Source: JAVBUZ01 sp031554725
GTDB lineage: Bacteria > Bacillota > Clostridia > Lachnospirales > Lachnospiraceae
NCBI GenBank assembly: GCA_031554725.1
Contig: JAVBUZ010000200.1
Coordinates: 1-7,385, forward strand
Reading direction: 5' to 3'
Length of the DNA: 7,385 bases
A program made the translations under genes and the position numbers. Positions 6,540 through 7,385 of this stretch are shown piece by piece. The notes beneath the pieces were generated by a model. That model was not told the DNA's origin. It made no database searches and saw only the letters and a list, made by a program, of their open reading frames with translations. Numbering within the stretch: position 1 is the stretch's first letter; each line of letters opens with the position of its first letter.

Positions 6540-7049
6540 TTACTCCTCTAAAGGTTCAGGAGAAATTGCTTTATCTAAAGTAGACCTAATTGCTTGCATA
6601 AGCACTAAGGAAGTATATTTATTTTCATTTGCATATGTTATGGAATCTAAAGATTGACCTTGGCATATTTGCTCACTAAGTGAATCAAAAGAGGTTTGAA
6701 GTAATGGGTACATGGTAGCAATGGCATCATCTAGATTGATGAGTCTAACGGAATTAATGTTACTGCTGTCAACGATGACCTCTACATCTACGGTATGCTC
6801 ATTTAGGGTAAGGGTGGTAGTATACACACCAGGTATGTAGGACGTTTCGGTAGAAAGCGTGCCGGTATCATTTTCTGTGCTAGGGGTGGTATTTGTGCTT
6901 GGTGATTTACCTGTATTATCCTTTTTCTCTTTATCGGGAAGGAACATGATAATCAGTAAAATAATAAATAGGACGCCCAGAACTATGAATATACCTGTAT
7001 ATATCAGTTCCTTCAAATGAAGTACCACAATTTTAGTTTTAGAACTCAT
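6540..7049 (-). CDS. Membrane-anchored protein with a degenerate FMN-binding-like domain
   Basis: This 169-residue protein begins with a short charged stretch, then one strong membrane helix (about 15-37) likely acting as an uncleaved anchor. A Thr/Ser/Asn-rich linker follows (about 44-70), then a compact extracellular domain (about 70-163). The domain follows the FMN-binding (NqrC/RnfG-type) pattern: YIPGVYTTTL, a VDVEVIVD strand, an INSVRLINLDD strand, and a KYTSLVLMQAIRSTLDKA tail. The family's SGAT site, whose Thr holds or contacts FMN, is replaced here: N141, E142, N143, K144 stand where S, G, A, T would be. Flavin binding is therefore doubtful, and a structural or sensing role is possible. 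The start at 7049 has GGGGA on the minus strand 6 nt upstream. It is convergent with nadE. The fold assignment is by pattern only. Confidence 0.7.
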   Translation of the reverse strand: MSSKTKIVVLHLKELIYTGIFIVLGVLFIILLIIMFLPDKEKKDNTGKSPSTNTTPSTENDTGTLSTETSYIPGVYTTTLTLNEHTVDVEVIVDSSNINSVRLINLDDAIATMYPLLQTSFDSLSEQICQGQSLDSITYANENKYTSLVLMQAIRSTLDKAISPEPLEE

Positions 7050-7055
7050 AAAATA

Positions 7056-7076
7056 TCCCCGCTAATTTCTTTTATA
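7056..7076 (-). promoter_or_regulatory. Possible -10 and ribosome binding site of the minus-strand gene
   Basis: On the minus strand, TATAAA (7071-7076), preceded directly by TG, is followed by GGGGA (7056-7060), 6 nt before the ATG. No convincing -35 is visible, so the promoter part is weak. The implied leader would be only about 15 nt. Confidence 0.25.
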
Positions 7077-7109
7077 CACAATATGCGAAGGAAAAGAAAT
7101 TTAATACTA

Positions 7110-7139
7110 TTGACAAAACTATTTTTAAGTTGTTATGAT
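7110..7139 (+). promoter_or_regulatory. Strong sigma-A-like promoter on the plus strand
   Basis: A perfect TTGACA (7110-7115) and a TATGAT (7134-7139, 5 of 6) are separated by 18 nt. Transcription would start near 7146, only about 5 nt before the terminator stem at 7150. Any gene it serves must lie beyond the right edge, with most transcripts ending early unless the hairpin is bypassed. It lies upstream of, and divergent from, the minus-strand gene. Confidence 0.6.
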
Positions 7140-7149
7140 GTAACAGAAC

Positions 7150-7187
7150 AAGGGCGTTCTTATAATTCTATAAGAGCGCCTTTTTTT
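7150..7187 (+). terminator. Intrinsic transcription terminator
   Basis: A 12-bp stem (7153-7164 with 7169-7180, one G-T pair) with an ATTC loop is followed at once by seven T residues (7181-7187). Three further pairs can form between the flanking AAG and the T-run. On the opposite strand the stem is not followed by a T-run, so it works in the plus direction. It is the first terminator downstream of nadE and may end the operon transcript, or it may be an attenuator for the promoter just before it. Confidence 0.8.
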
Positions 7188-7239
7188 ATTGTAGGGTGGG
7201 GATTAACAGCTAATATCATCAGGGTAAGGATTTGGATAA

Positions 7240-7385
7240 GTAATAACATAAATGGTATTCCTCCGAGCAGACGTTTTCACTTGAAGAACAACGCAGTGGT
7301 ACGTAAAATCTGACAATACCAGATTTAAGTACCAGCGTTGTTCTACACTGCTCTAAAGGAATTGCATTTATGTTATTACAATCTA
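7240..7385 (+). repeat. Structured dispersed repeat, copy 2 (reaches the window edge)
   Basis: This is the second copy of the hairpin element at 297-443, in the same orientation. The outer helix pairs 7240-7254 with 7365-7379 and continues as 7257-7262 with 7357-7362 after a 2-nt mismatch. GAGCAG (7265-7270) pairs with CTGCTC (7348-7353). The inner helix pairs 7285-7294 with 7335-7344, the AG bulge is kept, and TGGTAC/GTACCA is identical. The tip TCTG/CAGA (7309-7312 with 7320-7323) closes a 7-nt ACAATAC loop. The ACAATCTA tail is also kept at the edge. Differences from copy 1 mostly preserve pairing. It lies about 50 nt after the terminator and may extend beyond the window. Confidence 0.85.

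Noticed and set aside
7017..7313. 98-codon plus-strand open frame across the right intergenic region
   Set aside because: It begins inside the opposing gene, has no ribosome site, reads through the promoter, terminator and repeat copy 2, and its composition looks like translated noncoding DNA.

Overview
The window looks like chromosomal DNA from a low-GC clostridium, most likely a Lachnospiraceae-type Firmicute. The evidence is the AT-rich base composition, purine-rich ribosome binding sites, sigma-A-like promoters, a two-domain glutamine-hydrolysing NadE, and a TPR fragment of a style I associate with that family. Species cannot be decided from the sequence alone.

Layout. Positions 1-248 hold the 3' end of a TPR-type gene that starts before the window. 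Positions 249-967 contain no gene but are densely structured: a ~145-nt hairpin repeat (copy 1, 297-443), a ~190-nt nested inverted structure (470-658), a weaker nested structure (679-784), and then a promoter and leader. Positions 968-6537 hold five tightly packed plus-strand genes, probably one operon: a HisC-type aminotransferase, a DUF368/PopT polyprenyl-phosphate translocase, a SAM-dependent methyltransferase, the redox chaperone Hsp33 (hslO), and NAD+ synthetase (nadE). A minus-strand gene for a membrane-anchored protein with a degenerate FMN-binding-like domain (6540-7049) meets nadE tail to tail with a 2-nt gap. The right end (7050-7385) has a strong plus-strand promoter running straight into an intrinsic terminator, then copy 2 of the hairpin repeat at the window edge.

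How the parts fit. The five operon genes are conserved housekeeping functions: amino acid metabolism, lipid-carrier recycling for cell-wall synthesis, an unknown methylation, oxidative protein protection and NAD supply. No single pathway joins them; their grouping probably reflects co-transcription and perhaps shared envelope or redox stress needs (inference).

Most interesting signal. The two copies of the ~145-nt repeat differ at many positions, yet in at least five base pairs both partners have changed together so that pairing is kept. That pattern points to a conserved RNA fold (or a mobile hairpin element) whose class I do not recognise. It is the best candidate here for something undescribed.
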